In this document: positions 23,714-36,123 of the stretch, in pieces
Position numbering within the stretch: position 1 is the stretch's first letter
Layout of the letters: every line of letters starts with the position of its first letter
NCBI GenBank assembly: GCA_963082975.1
Contig: OY720348.1
Span: 65,125,719 to 65,189,718, forward strand
Direction: 5' to 3'
DNA length: 64,000 bases
Source: Labia minor
Taxonomy: Eukaryota > Arthropoda > Insecta > Dermaptera > Spongiphoridae
Made by a program: the position numbers and the translations under genes
Notes under the pieces: model-generated
Seen by the model: only the letters and a program-made list of their open reading frames with translations
Database searches by the model: none
Told to the model about the DNA's origin: nothing

Positions 23714-24591
23714 TTATAAAAAATATTAATAACAATGCTTAGTGCATTTTAATCCATTTATTTATTTTAAACCCATTTTAGGTTGATTTTCCATTACTGG
23801 ATCAAAAAGTGGCCCACTACTTAAACTTTCGATTTTCATTTGACCCACTACTAGAACAAAAAATACGTTTTGAAAAAAATTTAAAAAAATATTTAAATAT
23901 AAATTAACTGAATGTTTGTGTTGAAGTGATAATTAAAAATAGTTGTACAATATCTTAGCACTTGTTTTGTTGTTATTCTCACTTTTATTACAGAATAATA
24001 GTGTTTTTTAATGAAGATTTCTTTTAACATGGTCCACCACTGGTATATTTACCTTATATAAAATAAATTAATTATACATTAACATTTGGCTCAATTGAAT
24101 TTAATTATATATTTTTAGTTTTATATTTTTGTTATTTTAATTACTTCTTTATATTTCACAAATGAAACTATTTAAACAAAATAACTGATTTGAATTTGTA
24201 TATAGAATTTATCCCTCTCTTCGATATTGACAATCATAAGAGAAGGGTCTGGACATCCGCATTTTAGAATAAATTGCGCATAAAATTTACCATTTTTTTT
24301 AATTAAGAAAATTCGTAATTATATTATTTTGGTTTAATTTAAAAAAAAATGTGGAAAAAGTTATTTTTAATTGTTTTCTCAATGAAAATTTAGTAGGGAT
24401 TTAATTTATTAATTTGAATGATATATCATTGTTTTTAATTTTAATTAAATTTTAATACAATTAAAATGAATACTTATAGAAACTATTTAGGCAATTTATT
24501 CCAATTTATTATGATATAAAATCATATAATAATTCTCTTAATATATTTTTATTTTTAAACAAATTAGTTTTTAACCTCTTTAGCAGTAACA

Positions 24592-24641
<50 letters not shown>

Positions 24642-25084
24642 GGTATATACTGATATATGTTTTTGAACTTGAAAAATATCCACATGACTTTGAAAGGCGA
24701 ATCAAACTGTTTAAGTCTCATGAGGAAATTCAATTTATGTATTTTATATTAATTAAGATAAATTAATAAATAGTATTTAGAAATATTAAAATAAAAATAT
24801 TTATTTCAGGGTGACTTAATTATTAGATTTTGGAATATATATTTATAGCATACTATATATATTTTTTTATATAATAATCTCTTAAAAACAATTTTCATTT
24901 TTTAAATTGATATTCATTTAAATAGATAAAATTAAAAAACATTAAATCTTAATTTCTATTAAAATATTAAATAAGATTGACCTAATTTATGAAATAAATT
25001 GATATAATTATTTTTAGTATGATTTAAATATTTTAAATGATATTTAATTAATTAAAAACTTATAATAAATTAAATATTTTAATA
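23714..25084. other. AT-rich region, no gene seen
   Basis: Contains (TA)n at 24599-24640 and diffuse AT-rich DNA. 23770-24050 has faint inverted blocks with GGCCCACTAC and GTGGACCATG-like sequence, possibly an old hAT MITE. Confidence 0.4.
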
Positions 25085-26095
25085 ATCCAGCCAATTGATA
25101 AAACATGAACAGTGACTTCGAATTGAAATAGACATAAGATGAATTCTTATTAAATGTTTTATAATGAACATTAATTTATGTGTGGTTTATTCAAATTATA
25201 TAAAAACCCTTAAAAAGTGCCATGCATCAGAATAATCTCGAATAAATATAAAAATACATTATATTATTATTTAGATTATCCCAGTATAAAATATAAAAGA
25301 TAAATAAAAAAAAATTATTCTTATTTAATATATTGAAAAAATATTTTTATAAGTTTATATAGAACTATATAATTTTATTATTTTGTTATTTATTTAAATT
25401 AAAATATTTTAAATTAATATTAAATAGAATAAATACACATATGGAAGTTATATTATACGTATATAATTAAATGAAAAGAATGAAAAATTTTTTTGTGACA
25501 ATTTTACAATGATAATTGTGACGAGGAGTTGAGAGGATTGTAATTGGTTATCGAGTTATAACAAATGATAATAAACCTCACCCGAGGTTGAATTTTGACA
25601 GGAACAGCGCCGCTCGCCGAGCTCCCTAGCTATGCGTGCGCACTCACACACCAACACCGATAGACTGACTACCGCTCGAGCGGCTGGCTGGGAAGAGCCC
25701 CTGGCATTTAGGCAACCCGCTGCGCTAGTTTCCAAATTTAAAATTTTCATATTTAAAGTACCTGGATTATCCAGCAGCCGCTCAGAAGATTAAAAATGTA
25801 TACTTTACTAAGTGTTTTAATAATATTAATTAATTTTAATAATATTCTTAAATTTGAATTAGTAAATTGATTGAGTATATTGATTTATTATGATTATACT
25901 CTCTTCTGGTATTTTTATCTTATAATTAAATAATAATTATTATTTATATATATATACAATCTATATATGTATTGAATAAACCATAAATTAATATTTATTA
26001 TAAAACATTTAATAAGAATTCATTTGATGTCTATTTCAATTCGAAGACACTGTTCATGTCATGCTTTATCAATTAGATGAATTATTAAAATATAT
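25085..26095. repeat. About 1-kb element with 110-bp inverted arms and a GC-rich core
   Basis: 25090-25205 and 25970-26085 are inverted copies (both contain GAATTGAAATAGACAT and GAATTCTTATTAAATG) with some mismatches. At 25580-25720 lies the most GC-rich and CpG-rich stretch of the left half, including the 12-bp palindrome CCGCTCGAGCGG. No gene was recognised in it. Confidence 0.65.
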
Positions 26096-27201
26096 AAACT
26101 TTATATTAATTTTAATCTTAATTTAAATTATCTAATTTATCATAAAAGTTAATATTTTCATTCAATTAATGTCATTTTATCATATTTATTAAATTTTTTA
26201 TATGAATTAAGAAAGTTATACACATTTATTTTAAATTATATCATTTGAAAAAATAAATTATGTTTAAAAAATAAATAGGTTAATTTCCAATTTAAACCAC
26301 GCGATTAAATGGATAAGAATTGTAAATATATAGAAACAAACAGTAAATATAAAGAATAATTAAAATAAATTATAAATAAATGAAAACAATACCTCCCTTA
26401 CTATCATCGGTCGGTAAAAATTAATAAAATAGGCTACCTTCTAAATAGTATCATAGTATCAATAAAATAAAAAACTAATTTTTAGTAATAGTACCTGGAT
26501 CACCGAGCTATCCTACTCTTTAAAAATATTAATATACAATTCTTTAAATATTTATTATAACGAGCGTTCTTCACACCTAGAGGGGGGCTCCGCCCCCCCT
26601 TACCCCCGAGTGGACATAATATTTGGTTGAAAGTAGTAAAAGGTTTTCATCCATTTTGTTTCAATCAGTATTTAACATAAAACATTAATTTCTTTTTCTG
26701 TTCTTATTTAAAATTTATTTTAATTTAATCAGTAAATTAATTATATATATTATTATTGTATATGTTATATCTATCTTTCTATGTGGCTCAAATGTACATA
26801 TGCTTTGCCAAGACTCTGAATAATTTGTGTACAGAAATATTGAATGTTCTTAGCGAGATTTTATATAATGTTGTCGGAATTGTCTTTAATCCGAATTAGA
26901 AGAAAATTATTTTGAAACGTTGGTCAACGTTATTCATTCCTGAAGCAACCATATATGTTATGTGCCACGGATACACATTCGGTGGCACAGGGGAAGTGGT
27001 TTGAAATTTTTCGTTTCCCTGCGCCAACGTGTATTAACGATATTAAAATTTAAAAGCTCAATAGATAATAGAAATCAGAAATAATTTAGATAAATTCTTT
27101 ATTGATTGTTTAATAATATGGACTTAATATATTTTTTTATAAAAAAAAAAATGGAAATCATTATAAATTATTCACTTAACAAAATCAATTATTATCTAGA
27201 A
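26096..27201. other. Non-genic region with a GC palindrome
   Basis: 26580-26605 reads AGGGGGGCTCCGCCCCCCCT, an almost perfect palindrome. Near 26490 there is a copy of the TACCTGGATCACCGAGCTAT end. The rest is AT-rich. Confidence 0.45.
26382..26420 (-). mobile_element. HINE1 terminal fragment
   Basis: About 38 bp of the GTCGGTAAAAA end only. Similar short ends occur at 36092-36123 and 57664-57700. Confidence 0.55.
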
Positions 27202-27478
27202 CAGTGATTCTCAACCACTGTCACGCGGCACTTTTGTGTGCCGCGAGATTTTCAAAATGTGCCGCCAAATTTTAACATTTTTGATTTTTTTTCAATATGG
27301 TTCTAAAAAAAGGTAAAATGTTTTTTCAATCAGGCTCTTAAACATTTTCGAAGTTTTTCAATTTTTTCAATATGGTAAATAAGTAAATAACTTTTACAAT
27401 TATCTTTTTCTTTGTGTGCCGCCAAATTTTTAAACCGTTAAAAGTGTGCCGCGGTAAAAAAAAGGTTGAGAATCACCA
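27202..27478. mobile_element. hAT MITE with 8-bp duplication
   Basis: Inverted ends around GTGATTCTCAACC and direct flanks ATCTAGAA (27194-27201, 27479-27486). The interior has repeated GTGCCGC blocks facing each other. Non-coding, 277 bp. Confidence 0.82.
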
Positions 27479-27539
27479 ATCTAGAATATAATTTATTTAT
27501 CTGTAAAGAATTTTAAATGAAAATCTGCTAAAGATTTTT

Positions 27540-27798
27540 TTTTTATTTATAACGGAATTTTGTAAATTAAACCACATATTGATATTTGTTATTGTAAATT
27601 TATTCAAAAAATACAAACATATACACAACGTTTCGATTGCTACTTCTGTCACTGGACGCTCGAACAGTGCAGTCGCTTGATAACGATTGCAGAAGTAGCA
27701 ATCGAAACGTTGTGTATATGTTTGTATTTTTTGAATAAATTTACAATAACAAATATCAATATGTGGTTTAATTTACAAAATTCCGTTATAAATAAAAA
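27540..27798. repeat. Perfect 109-bp inverted repeat (foldback)
   Basis: Arms 27540-27648 and 27690-27798 are identical by reading, with a 41-bp spacer that includes CTTGATAACGATTG. The inner arm reads GCAGAAGTAGCAATCGAAAC, a small hairpin followed by CGAAACG. Related to 29686-29948 and, more distantly, 60384-60650. Confidence 0.88.
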
Positions 27799-28311
27799 CA
27801 ACCACCAAAGCTTTAATAATTTTTTTTTTATTTTTTCATTTTAAAATTTTATTGAAAATTTCAATTAAAATTAATAAATATTTACTTTAAAAACAAATTA
27901 TTAAACATTCTTTGATAAAATATTCGAATATTAATCAAACTATCTATATTATATATTTATATGTTATATTATGTTTGTCAATGCTTAAACATAAAAGTTT
28001 TTGAAATAATAAAATTGGTTTGATATTTATAGAATTCGACATTCTATGTTATCATCTGCTAATATTTTGAATTCATATTACATTTTTTTTTCTTGTTTCA
28101 TATTAATTTTAATATTTCAAATACAGAGAGATGAAAGGAACATCTGCGTGGAAGTTTGATATTATATTGGGCCTTTGGGTCATCGTTATCATTTAGAAGT
28201 TTTTATGCGATGGAGCAAATTGTTTATGACTTTAAATTAAATATTATTAATTAGAATCTTAAAATCAGAATATTTTAATTTTTATTATTATTTTATTTGT
28301 AAAACTTGTAA

Positions 28312-28889
28312 TTTTTTCTATCTCGCCAGACATATTGCTACCACGAAAACTTTCAATGTCGAGATTTTGATGTTTTTATACATTTTGAAGGTTCCTCAAT
28401 CATTTTCACTAAAGTTGAGAAAAATGTTTGTGTGTGTGTGTGTGTGTGTAGACAAGATTACGCAAAACGGTTTGAGCTAGAATCATGAAATTTAGTACAC
28501 GGGCATTATTCAAAATTCGTAGTTTTATATCAACTTTTGAGAAATGTAGCTCATCCGGAAGAGGGTCATTAGCTACCACGTTTTGATTTTTTTTCCTCTA
28601 ACCGTAAAGATAAAGCTATATGTTTGATAGTTTTTGACATGATTAAAAAATGTATAAATCAGCTATATATGGAATTTCAGCTGGATTGAATCGCTAAAAG
28701 TACCAAAATTATTTTTTTATCACGTTGACTGGCAATCACTCGCCAACACGTGACGAGGTGCCATCAACAAAGAGCCAAACACGCTGGATTAATATATATT
28801 TATTAATTTTAATTAAATTTGATCTAAATATAATATATGTTAATTAATCCAATTCAAATTTGCGAGATAGTCGAGTGGAGACACTCTAG
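28312..28889 (-). mobile_element. HINE2 full copy
   Basis: TTCTATCTCGCCAG at one end, GGAGACACTCTAG at the other, (GT)n in the centre. Confidence 0.7.
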
Positions 28890-28993
28890 ATTTTTTTTAC
28901 TTAAGCATATTTTAAGTTTAATATACATATAATCAGGGTTTTGATTGTCAACTCACCAAGAAAGGCTAGCAAAACCTGGAGATTGTCTATAAT

Positions 28994-29638
28994 TTTTACC
29001 GACCGACGATAGTAAGGGAGGTATTGTTTTCACACCAAATTTCACATGTGGAGATTTTTACATATCTCCACGAATCATGCATTTTCTAAACAGAAAAAAG
29101 TATTTTTAGCATGATGTCTGTCCGTCCGTCTGTCCGTCCGTCTGTCCGTCCGTATAGATGTGTACAGCCTGAACGGCTCAACCGATTTTGATGAAATTTG
29201 GTATATTTACTTAATGCATCAGTGGGATGAATTGATCAACTTTTGGTGCAATTCCGGAAACCGGAAGTGGTAGTATTAGCGATCGACGATAGGAAGGAAA
29301 GGGTTATTTTCACACCAAAGGAGATTTTTTTATATATCACCACGAATCATGCATTTTGTATTGGTTTTATCCTCGAAAAAAATCATATTTATTAGTTTTT
29401 TCTTGATTTAAAATTATATGACGTCATCCAGCCATGCATGACGTCACAGCCTGGTCTTGCATATATATTATAAATAAAATAAAATTAAAAATGTTTATAT
29501 TTATTATTTATGTATCCATATCTGTTTTTTATTACATTAATAGATATATGAAAATTATTTGAAATTGTTTCTGTAGCTGGAAATTAATTTATTTCAAACC
29601 GTCGGTCGGTTCGGACCTGGCCACAGGTCAACTTATTA
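28994..29638 (+). mobile_element. HINE1 full copy with natural empty site at 33118-33131
   Basis: Both ends present. The duplicate segment at 33028-34920 lacks it, reading straight through CTATAATTTTTATAAATTC, so the insertion boundaries are exposed: at most a TT duplication. Confidence 0.75.
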
Positions 29639-29685
29639 TAAATTCACAAAGTTGGTTACGTTTTGGAATTAAGACAAAACTAGTA

Positions 29686-29948
29686 TAGGAAAATTAAATT
29701 ATTAAAGCTTTGGTGGTTGTTTTTATTTATAATGGAATTTTGTAAATTAAACCACATATTGATATTTGTTATTGTAAATTTATTCAAAAAATACAAACAT
29801 ATACACTAAGTTTCGATTGCTACTTCTGCAATCGTTATCAAGCGACTGCACTGTTCGAGTGTCCAGTGACAATTGACCAATGTATTTTTTGAATAAATTT
29901 ACAATAACAAATATCAATATGTGGTTTAATTTACAAAATTCCATTATA
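29686..29948. repeat. Diverged inverted copy of the 27.5-kb foldback
   Basis: Opposite orientation to 27540-27830, including flank sequence with AAAGCTTTGGTGGTTG. The right arm has lost its inner part. Comparison with the unoccupied duplicate at 33160 suggests the target duplication TAGTA. Confidence 0.75.
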
Positions 29949-30118
29949 GTACAGGAAAATGTTTTTTATTATATACATTTGAAAAATCAAGGTTATAATA
30001 TATTTAATTCTTATAAAAATACATCTAAATAATAATTAAGATTTTTGTATTTTATATTATAATTTTATAAATTATATATTTTAATATATTTCTATATTTC
30101 AATATTAAAAAAAAAAAT

Positions 30119-30272
30119 CTGGAGTGTCTCCATTCCATTTTCTCGCAAATTTGAATTCGATTAATCAACACATATTATATTTAAATTAAATTTAATTAAT
30201 TATAAATTAAAATTAATAAATAATATTAATTAAATCAGCGCATGTTTGGCTCTTTGTTGATTGCACCATTTC
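30119..30272 (+). mobile_element. HINE2 5' fragment
   Basis: CTGGAGTGTCTCC start and the CATGTTTGGCTCTTTGTTG block; broken after GCACCATTTC. The duplicate is at 33344-33505. Confidence 0.62.
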
Positions 30273-30767
30273 GGCAATACTTTGAAACGAAGCATAACTG
30301 TGATTGCTGAAATGTAATAAATAATTTTACACTTAACTGAAAATTCCACAATCTTTTATGTAGGTAATTTAAATTTGTAAGAGAAACGAATAAAGTTCTG
30401 TATAATATTTAATATTTACTTAAAAGTCAATTATAATTAAAAAAAAAAATACTATTTAGAAAATTTGTGATGATCTCATTAGTAAAGATAAATTTTTGAA
30501 ATATTGTTTTGTTAAACATCAATTTAATATTATCATTATTTTTTGAAAATTTCTTATCCCATTGTGTTTAAGCAAAGCTTTCTCTCTCCCTATATATATA
30601 TTTAAATATTTAATTTTACTATATTGGCTCAATAAATTCATTTTTATATATAAAAAAACCTCTTATAAATAAATTATATATAAAAATTACATTCCAAATT
30701 TCTTTCATCCAAATTAGTTGAATCAGTATCCTTTTCAGGTTTTTCGTCACGGCTGTGGCTTACATTA

Positions 30768-31043
30768 AGCCTAGTTTACGCTTAGTACTTGTCATTAATT
30801 CAGGGGTTGGCAAATAATTTTAAGAGCGGGCCAAAATGAAATTTTCAAAATGTCTTCCGGGCCGGAGGATCATATTTCGAAAACACTAATAAAAAAAAAT
30901 AATCTTTTTTTTTTTTCAGACATATTGACCGAAAAATCAAAATAAGAGCCAACCTTTTCACCGGGCCGGCGGGCGTTCAAAAGGCCCGCGCTTAAAAGTA
31001 TTTGACAGTTAATGACAAGTACTAAGCCTGTGTAAACTAGGCT
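30768..31043. mobile_element. PIF/Harbinger-type MITE, copy 1
   Basis: Inverted ends of about 36 bp beginning AGCCTAGTTTAC; flanked by TTA at 30765-30767 and 31044-31046, the 3-bp duplication of PIF/Harbinger. The interior has its own hAT-like ends (CAGGGGTTGGCAAATA), so one MITE may be nested in the other. Confidence 0.65.
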
Positions 31044-31674
31044 TTAGAATAATTCTCTGTATCCTCTTTGAGTTTTATTTTATTTTTTAAAATTGAAAAT
31101 ATTTCTTTATCTAAACATTTTTTCAGATGTATAGATTAAAAATTCCTCATTTATAAAATTTGTATGGCAATATACACAAGAAAATAATGGATCTAAAATA
31201 ATATTAGATTATTTCAAATTTTTTTATTTTTATATATAAAACGATATTAAAATTCAATGGAATAATTAACAAAGCAAATTTAAAAAAAATAATTTTAGTG
31301 TATTAATAATAATTTAAATAAAAAACATAAACATTTAATATATCACCTTGATTTATAAGGATCTGTATTGGCTAAATCACTGACACAGAGTACTTGACAC
31401 CGTCAATAGATGGCGTAGCACAACCTGTCAAAGAAAGGACTATTACACATTAAATTCTTAAATTTGTTTAATAAAATTAAATAATAAAAAAAACCTAATT
31501 TAATAATTGTAAATAGATTTAGAAAAAAATAATTAATATATTAATAAAAAAATAAATATAAAATATATTAAGAAAAATTTGTAAACAAACAATTTTAAAA
31601 GATCAATGTGTGGTTAGTAATAATTTATATATTTATTTATAACCTTACATGGTTCAGACTTGCATTTTATATAC

Positions 31675-31825
31675 ATTTCCATGCATTTCATATAGATTTC
31701 CATATAAGTTGATATACATTCCCATGCAAGTTGATATACATTCCTATGCAATTTGATATACATTCCTATGCAATTTGATATACATTCCTATGCAATTTGA
31801 TATACATTCCTATGCAATTTGATTT
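31675..31825. repeat. 22-bp minisatellite, about six units
   Basis: Unit GATATACATTCCTATGCAAT plus TT; outer units are more diverged. The duplicate segments at 34900 and 37270 have only one ATTTCCATGCAATTT, so the array grew after duplication. Confidence 0.85.
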
Positions 31826-33343
31826 ATTATTTCTTTATTTATGATTTATGATTATGATTTATGATTTATGATTATGATGATCTTAATAATCTTAATAGCT
31901 ATAACAACTGATTACAAATACACAAACTAAAATAAAAATATTTACATTTTATTTGAGTATTAATTTTAGTATTATTAAAATTAAAATTATTCATTTCTAT
32001 AACAACTAATTACAAAGTCACAAATTAAAATGAAAATGAATCATATTTTGTTCACACAGCATATCTTCACCTTTGTAATATTGTAAAAATACGATAGATT
32101 TAAAAATATTTCCCGAGTTAACATAATCTTACAATTATCATTCTTACACCATATTTTAAAGTAAAAAGTTAGATTTCAATTATTTAAATTTTAATTAAAA
32201 AAACATACCTGCACAGTTTTCTAGATATTAAATACTTACTATCTATTATTCATTTATGATTAACATTTTCGTTAAAATGAAGTGACCATCAAAAAATATT
32301 CGATATTTTTCACCTGCAATCGGTGAACGGTTTCCTTAATATTAATTTGTTTTGCATAAGAAAAGTTTATTCGGAATTTGAAAATGAACACACTGGTAAA
32401 GATTTATACAAATGCATGACTTAATGATTGTTTTGAATAATAACCGATAAAAATTTATAAGAAATAATTTAAAAAATTCAATAGAAATTAAGTGAACTAT
32501 TGATTTTAAATATAATATATTGGATACAAGAAAAAAAAAGATAAAATATTAATAAAAAAACTATCTTAAAACTAATTAAAATTGTATTTACATTATAATT
32601 TTATACATTAATTAACTTTCTTTCATGGGTGACCCGCCCATTATGGCTGAAATAATTCAATTGTTAATGTATAAAATTATAATGTAAATACATGGTTAAA
32701 GAATGATAATTGTAAGATTATGTTAACTCGGGAAATATTTTTAAATCTATGGTATTTTTACAATATTACAAAGGTTAAGAATGCTGTGTGAACAATATAT
32801 GATTCATTTTTCTTTCTATAATTTTTATTTTTTCAATTTTTTTTCAATTTAAAGACTATGTTTATTAGCCAAAAAATTTTACAATAGTTGATTATCAGAA
32901 CATACCAAAGATGAAAGTTACAATATTTACAAGATTAAATTGTTTCTTTTGCGATCATTTATTGATATGCTATTACAATTTTACTTAATTATATTAAATT
33001 TTATTTACATTAGTTTTCTTTTTTTTTACTTAAGCATATTTTAAGTTTAATATACATATAATCAGGGTTTTGATTGTCAACTCACCAAGAAAGGCTAGCA
33101 AAACCTGGAGATTGTCTATAATTTTTATAAATTCACAAAGTAGGTTACGTTTTGGAATTAAGACAAAACTAGTACAGGAAAATGTTTTTTATTATATACA
33201 TTTGCAAGATTAAGGTTATAATATATTTAATTCTTATAAAAATACATCTAAATAATAATTAAGATTTTTGTATTTTATATTATATTTTTATAAATTATAT
33301 ATTTTAATATATTTCTATATTTCTATATTAAAGAAAAAAAAAT

Positions 33344-33505
33344 CTGGAGTGTCTCCATCCCATTTTCTCGCAAATTTGAATTCGATTAATCAACACATAT
33401 ATTATATTTAAATTAAATTTAATTAATTATAAATTATAAATTAAAATTAATAAATAATATTAATTAAATCAGCGCATGTTTGGTTCTTTGTTGATGGCAC
33501 CATTT
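33344..33505 (+). mobile_element. HINE2 5' fragment, duplicate
   Basis: Same truncated copy as at 30119, breaking at the same point, as part of the large direct duplication. Confidence 0.62.
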
Positions 33506-33997
33506 CGGCAATACTTTGAAACGAAGCATAACTGCTGAAATGTAATAAATAATTTTACACTTAAATGAAAATTCCACAATCTTTTATGTAGGTAATTTAA
33601 ATTTGTAAGAGAAACGAATAAAGTTCTGTATAATATATAATATTTACTTAAAAATCAATTATAATTAAAAAAAAAAATACTATTTACACAATTTGTGAAG
33701 ATCTCATTAGTAAACATAAATTTTTGAAATATTGTTTTGTTACACATCAATTTAATATTATCATTATTTTTTTAAAATTTCTTATCCCATTGTGTTTAAG
33801 CAAAGCTTTCTCTCTCCCTATATATATATATTTAAATATTTAATTTTACTATATTGGCTCAATAAATTCATTTTTATATATAAAAAAACCTCTTATAAAT
33901 AAATTATATATAAAAATTACATTACAAATTTCTTTCATCCAAATTAGTTGAATCAGTATCCTTTTTAGGTTTTTCGTCACGGCTGTGGCTTACATTA

Positions 33998-34274
33998 AGC
34001 CTAGTTTACACGGGCTTAGTACTTGTCATTAGTTCAGGGGTTGGCAAATACTTTTAAGAGCGGGCCAAAATGAAATTTTCTAAATGTTTTCCGGGCTGGA
34101 GGATCATATTTCGAAAACACTAATAAAAAAAATTATCTTTTTTTATAGAGACATATTGAACAAAAAATCAAAATAAGAGCCAACCTTTTCACCGAGCCGG
34201 CGGGCGTTCAAAAGGCCCGCGCTTAAAAGTATTTGACAGTTAATGACAAGTACTAAGCCCGTGTAAACTAGGCT
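33998..34274. mobile_element. PIF/Harbinger-type MITE, copy 2
   Basis: Same element as at 30768, with TTA on both sides and better-kept ends (AGCCTAGTTTACACGGGC). The shared flanks show both copies arose by duplication of the larger 3-kb segment, not by two insertions. Confidence 0.65.
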
Positions 34275-35460
34275 TTAGAATAATTCTCTGTATCCTCTTT
34301 GAGTTTTATTTTATTTTTTAAAATTGAAAATATTTCTTTATCTAAACATTTTTTCAGATGTATAGATTAAAAATTCCTCATTTATAAAATTTGTATGGCA
34401 ATATACACAAGAAAATAATGGATCTAAAATAATATTAGATTATTTCAAATTTTTTTATTTTTATATATAAAACGATATTAAAATTCAATGGAATAATTAA
34501 CAAAGCAAATTTAAAAAAAAATAATTTTAGTGTATTAACAATAATTTAAATAAAAAATATAAACATTTAATATCACCTAGATTTATAATTTATAAGGATC
34601 TGTATTGTGTGGCTAAATCACTGACACATAGTACTTGACAACGTCAATAGATGGCGTAGCACAACCTGTCAAAGAAAGGACTATTTCACATTAAATTCTT
34701 AAATTTGTTTAATAAAATTAAATAATAAAAAAAACTAATTTAATAATTGTAAATAGATTTACAAAAAAAAAATTAATATAGTAATAAAAAAATAAATATA
34801 AAATATATTAAGAAAAATATGTAAACAAACAATTTTAAAAGATCAATGTGTGGTTAGTAATAATTTATATATTTATTTATAACCTTATATGGTTCAGACT
34901 TGCATTATATATATATTTCCATGCAATTTTTTCATTATTATTTACAGTATTGATGATAATAGCTATAACAACTGATTAAAAATTCACAAACTAAAATAAA
35001 AATATTTACATTTTATTTTATTATTTATTATTATTAATTATTATTAATTATTAATTATTAATTATTAATTATTAATATTATTAATAATTTATTTTATTAT
35101 TATTAATTATTAATTATTATTAATTATTAATTACTAAAATTAAAATTATTCATTTCTATAACAACTATAACAACTAATTACAAATTAAAATAAAAATCAA
35201 TCATATTTTGATCACACAGCATATCATTCACCTTTTAAATATTGTAAAAATACGATAGATTTAAAAATATTTCTCGAGTTAGCATAATCTTACAATTATC
35301 ATTCTTACATAATATTTTAAAGTAAAAAGTTAGATTTCAATTATTTAAATTTTAATTAAAAAACATACCTGCACAGTTTTCTAGATATTAAATACTTACT
35401 ATCTATTATTTATTATGTATTAATATTAAATATTTTTAAATATATTTGAATAAAATAATA

Positions 35461-35609
35461 TAATAATAAGGGAGTTTATCTGAAGGAATCCAATGGAGTT
35501 TGTTTATCCTCGGAAACTAAGATGATTTTAGTTAGTTATTTGAAATTTTCACAAACTTACTTTTAGTAGTTCAGTTTTTCAGCCATTACTGCTGAAACAC
35601 AAACTTGAA

Positions 35610-35655
<46 letters not shown>

Positions 35656-36091
35656 TCAGTACCTGGTTCACTGATCGCTGGTCGGTACTTTAAAAGAATA
35701 TTTATTATGAACTATGAATATTTAAGATTGAGTTTATTATTTAAAATAAAACGACAAATTTTAGGAAACAATAATTTAAAAGAACATAAATTTAACAAAA
35801 ATAGTAAAATATGTAAAATGAATGTAGAGTATATAGCAAGCATGTTTGAGGGAAATAAAGCCAAAAGCAGTTGAATCTCATCCATTGGGGGTAAACAAGA
35901 GATTGCTATGCTATCCCCTTCAAGGTCACGGATAAGCAAAGCATTGGAGTTGGCCGCCATTCTACATGGATCTATACTAATCTATACTAGATATTCTCCT
36001 TCATCCAAATAAACTTAATTTTTATGAAGGATCAAGGGAGGGGAGGGGGAAAGAGCAAGAGTAAGGGAATGGATGTAAAGGAGTCACCGGG
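35461..36091. repeat. Repeat mosaic with (TA)n
   Basis: (TA)n at 35613-35650; from 35659 a truncated copy of the 5789-7135 family, cut by a HINE1 terminus at 36092. No gene. Confidence 0.5.
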
Positions 36092-36123
36092 TAATACCCC
36101 TTACTATCGTCGGTCGGTAAAAA
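36092..36123 (-). mobile_element. HINE1 terminal fragment at junction with long-armed repeat
   Basis: TTACTATCGTCGGTCGG then GTAAAAAGCTGAAATAATTC. The same junction with the long-armed family occurs at 3760 and 22127, so the two travel together. Confidence 0.6.

Larger units (their letters stand above)
28890..32660. repeat. Large duplication, copy 1 (with 33015-35400), carrying two extra insertions
   Basis: Same order as 33028-34920 but interrupted by HINE1 (28994-29638) and a foldback (29686-29948). It includes the HINE2 5' fragment, the Harbinger MITE, the long-armed family's interior and, at 32090-32620, that family's complete right arm. No gene. Confidence 0.75.
33015..35460. repeat. Large duplication, copy 2, uninterrupted
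   Basis: Serves as the empty site for both insertions in copy 1. It ends in an (ATTATTA)n-like tract (35020-35130) and a shortened right arm of the long-armed family (35260-35400). Confidence 0.75.

Noticed and set aside
24509-24733. Open frames made of Ile-Tyr repeats (also 5500-5685 and 35605-35874)
   Set aside because: They are translations of (TA)n microsatellites.
27649-29900. Inversion switch of the foldback spacer between two copies
   Set aside because: The copy at 29686 is in opposite orientation as a whole, including flanks, so the spacer is not inverted relative to its arms.
30801-31008. hAT MITE nested exactly inside the Harbinger-type MITE
   Set aside because: hAT-like ends are present, but the flanking 8 bases are not direct repeats, so nesting could not be proven.
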